A stretch of 64,000 nucleotides of DNA from Streptomyces sp. Je 1-79. GTDB taxonomy: Bacteria > Actinomycetota > Actinomycetes > Streptomycetales > Streptomycetaceae. The translations under genes and the position numbers were made by a program. Of the stretch, positions 62,770 to 64,000 are shown piece after piece. How positions within the stretch are numbered: the stretch's first letter is position 1; each line of letters starts with the position of its first letter. Below the pieces are notes generated by a model. It ran no database searches. It saw only the letters and a list, made by a program, of their open reading frames with translations, and had not been told where the DNA came from. The DNA is taken from contig NZ_JAMGSL010000006.1 in the NCBI RefSeq assembly GCF_025195125.1, forward strand, positions 169,815 to 233,814, in the 5' to 3' direction.

Positions 62770-64000
62770 TCAAGTGGGTGGGACAGGCGTCTCATTATTT
62801 GAGCGGAACGGGGGATGGTTTCCGACCGTGACGGCCGCTCCACCAGGGACGGGGTACTCGCCCCTGACCAGCGCACGGCGCAGCCGGTACTCGTCGAGGG
62901 GGCCCGAGAACGCCATGCCCTGGCCGTGGGTGCAGCCCATGGCGCGCAGGGCGAGCACCTGCTCCGGGACGTCCACGCCGTCGGCGACGGACTGCAACCC
63001 CAGGTCGGAGGCGATCCGGAGCAGCCCGCTGGTGATCTTGCGGAGCCGGGCGGACTCGACCACGCCCTCGACGAGCCCTCTGTCCAGTTTCAGTACGTCG
63101 ACGGGGAGGCGGCGCAGCGCGTTGATCGCCGCGTAGCCGCTGCCGAAGCCGTCGAGCGCGATCCGTACGCCGAGCCGGCGCAGGGCGACCAGGCGGTGCT
63201 CCAGGTCGTCGAAGGAGACCCGGGGGTCGCTGTCGGCCAGCTCGATCATCAGGGAGCCCGAGGGGAGCTCGTAGCGGGTCAGCAGCGCCTCGACGGAGCC
63301 GAGCGGCAGCGAGCGGTCGAGCAGCCGACGGGCGGAGAGCCGGACGGAGACCGGGGCCCGGTGGCCGATTCCGGCCCGCTCGGCGGCCTGCTCGACGGCC
63401 TGCTCAAGAAGCCAGCGGCCGAGTTCGGCGACGCGCTCGCCGTCCTCGGCGACCCGCAGGAACTCGGCGGGGGTGAAGAGGATGCCCTGGGCGGAGCGCC
63501 AGCGGGCCTGGGCGGCGACGGCGGTGATCCGGCCGGTGGCGAGGTCCACCACCGGCTGGTGGAGCAGGGCGAACTCGCCGTCGTCCAGGGCGGTGCGCAG
63601 CCGGGTGGCCAGTTCGGCCCTGCGGACGATCTCGGCCTGCATCTGCGGCGCGTACAGCTCGACGCGGTCCTTGCCGGCGGCCTTGGCCCGGTACATGGCC
63701 AGGTCGGCGTTGCGCAGCAGCTCCCCGGCGCCGATGCCGGGCTCGGCGAAGGCGACGCCGATGGAGGCGGCGACCCGCACCTCGGTCCCGCCCTCGACGC
63801 GGTACGGCTGGGAGAGCGTGAGACGCAGCCGGTCGGCGATCTCGTGGACCTGGTACTCGCGGGCGGCGCGGTCCCGTGTGCCGTCGCCGAGGATGAGTGC
63901 GGCGAACTCGTCGCCGCCGAGCCGGGCGGCGGTGTCCCCGGCCCGTACGGAGTCCTGGAGGCGGCGCGCGGCCTGGACGAGCAGCTCGTCGCCCGCCTGG
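62770..64000 (-). CDS. GGDEF-EAL protein with degenerate EAL domain, 5' end missing
   Basis: C-terminal ~409 residues; the start lies beyond the right edge. The GGDEF domain is intact (RLGGDEFAAL near 63905) with a product-inhibition I-site RAGD five residues before. The EAL domain is altered at catalytic positions: the EAL triad reads AQARW, DDFGTG reads DGFGSG, and the late EGVE is DGVD, while LKLDRGLV is kept. It should synthesise c-di-GMP but probably cannot degrade it. Convergent neighbours: none; it is upstream of ilvB on the same strand. Confidence 0.9.
   Translation of the reverse strand, partial: QAGDELLVQAARRLQDSVRAGDTAARLGGDEFAALILGDGTRDRAAREYQVHEIADRLRLTLSQPYRVEGGTEVRVAASIGVAFAEPGIGAGELLRNADLAMYRAKAAGKDRVELYAPQMQAEIVRRAELATRLRTALDDGEFALLHQPVVDLATGRITAVAAQARWRSAQGILFTPAEFLRVAEDGERVAELGRWLLEQAVEQAAERAGIGHRAPVSVRLSARRLLDRSLPLGSVEALLTRYELPSGSLMIELADSDPRVSFDDLEHRLVALRRLGVRIALDGFGSGYAAINALRRLPVDVLKLDRGLVEGVVESARLRKITSGLLRIASDLGLQSVADGVDVPEQVLALRAMGCTHGQGMAFSGPLDEYRLRRALVRGEYPVPGGAAVTVGNHPPFRSNNETPVPPT

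Overview
The window reads as a core segment of a Streptomyces chromosome. It has very high G+C with almost every third codon position G or C, many GTG (and some TTG) starts, GTGA/ATGA overlaps between neighbouring genes, and Streptomyces hallmarks: HU with a lysine-rich tail (HupS), the IclR regulator NdgR divergent from leuCD, two tandem conservons (cvnABCD), an AccB/AccE carboxylase pair, and CofC of F420 synthesis. Both edges cut a gene: a DAK2/FakA-like protein at the left and a GGDEF-EAL protein at the right.

Layout. 1-9.3 kb: DAK2 protein, rpmB, thiD-thiL, a stand-alone RAM-domain protein, a DUF3515 lipoprotein, ddl, gpsA-plsC, cofC, a small OB-like protein and hupS. 9.3-12.3 kb: leuCD and divergent ndgR. 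12.3-12.9 kb: five tRNA genes on the minus strand (three Glu-CTC, two Gln-CTG). 13-16.4 kb: HAD hydrolase, FAH-family protein and gltX, and a 64-residue protein with a repeated motif. 16.9-27.3 kb: two complete conservons in tandem, with evidence of gene conversion between their GTPase genes. 27.6-29.5 kb: acyl-CoA carboxylase beta and epsilon subunits. 29.7-37 kb: a secreted GH101 glycosidase, YceI, a second DnaN-like sliding clamp and a membrane protein with a Gly-rich tail. 37-38.9 kb: cimA behind a terminator-bearing leader. 39-45.1 kb: a compact locus of TetR, unknown protein, agmatine deiminase, divergent UreC, fused UreAB and a divergent NCS1 permease, with a 17-bp operator-like repeat at both divergent promoters. 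45.1-45.25 kb: a palindromic MITE-like element. 45.3-49.3 kb: ilvE, leuB, a 44-residue protein and a PadR/membrane-protein pair. 49.3-57.1 kb: AAC(2')-like acetyltransferase, pruA-putA with divergent PucR regulator, two coupled DUF1266-like paralogues and a TetR. 57.2-62.8 kb: serA, ilvC, ilvN and ilvB, with a 13-codon leader peptide and terminator in front of ilvB. 62.8 kb to the end: the GGDEF-EAL protein.

How it fits together. Branched-chain amino-acid synthesis dominates: cimA, ilvBNC, leuCD, leuB, ilvE and ndgR, with serA nearby and transcription attenuation at ilvB (clear) and perhaps cimA. The least conventional material is the urease-like locus, whose UreC keeps the nickel-ligand residues but lacks the usual flap Cys-His-His and has no accessory genes here; the twin conservons with matching C-terminal modules on disordered kinase tails; and the palindromic element fused to the permease stop codon.
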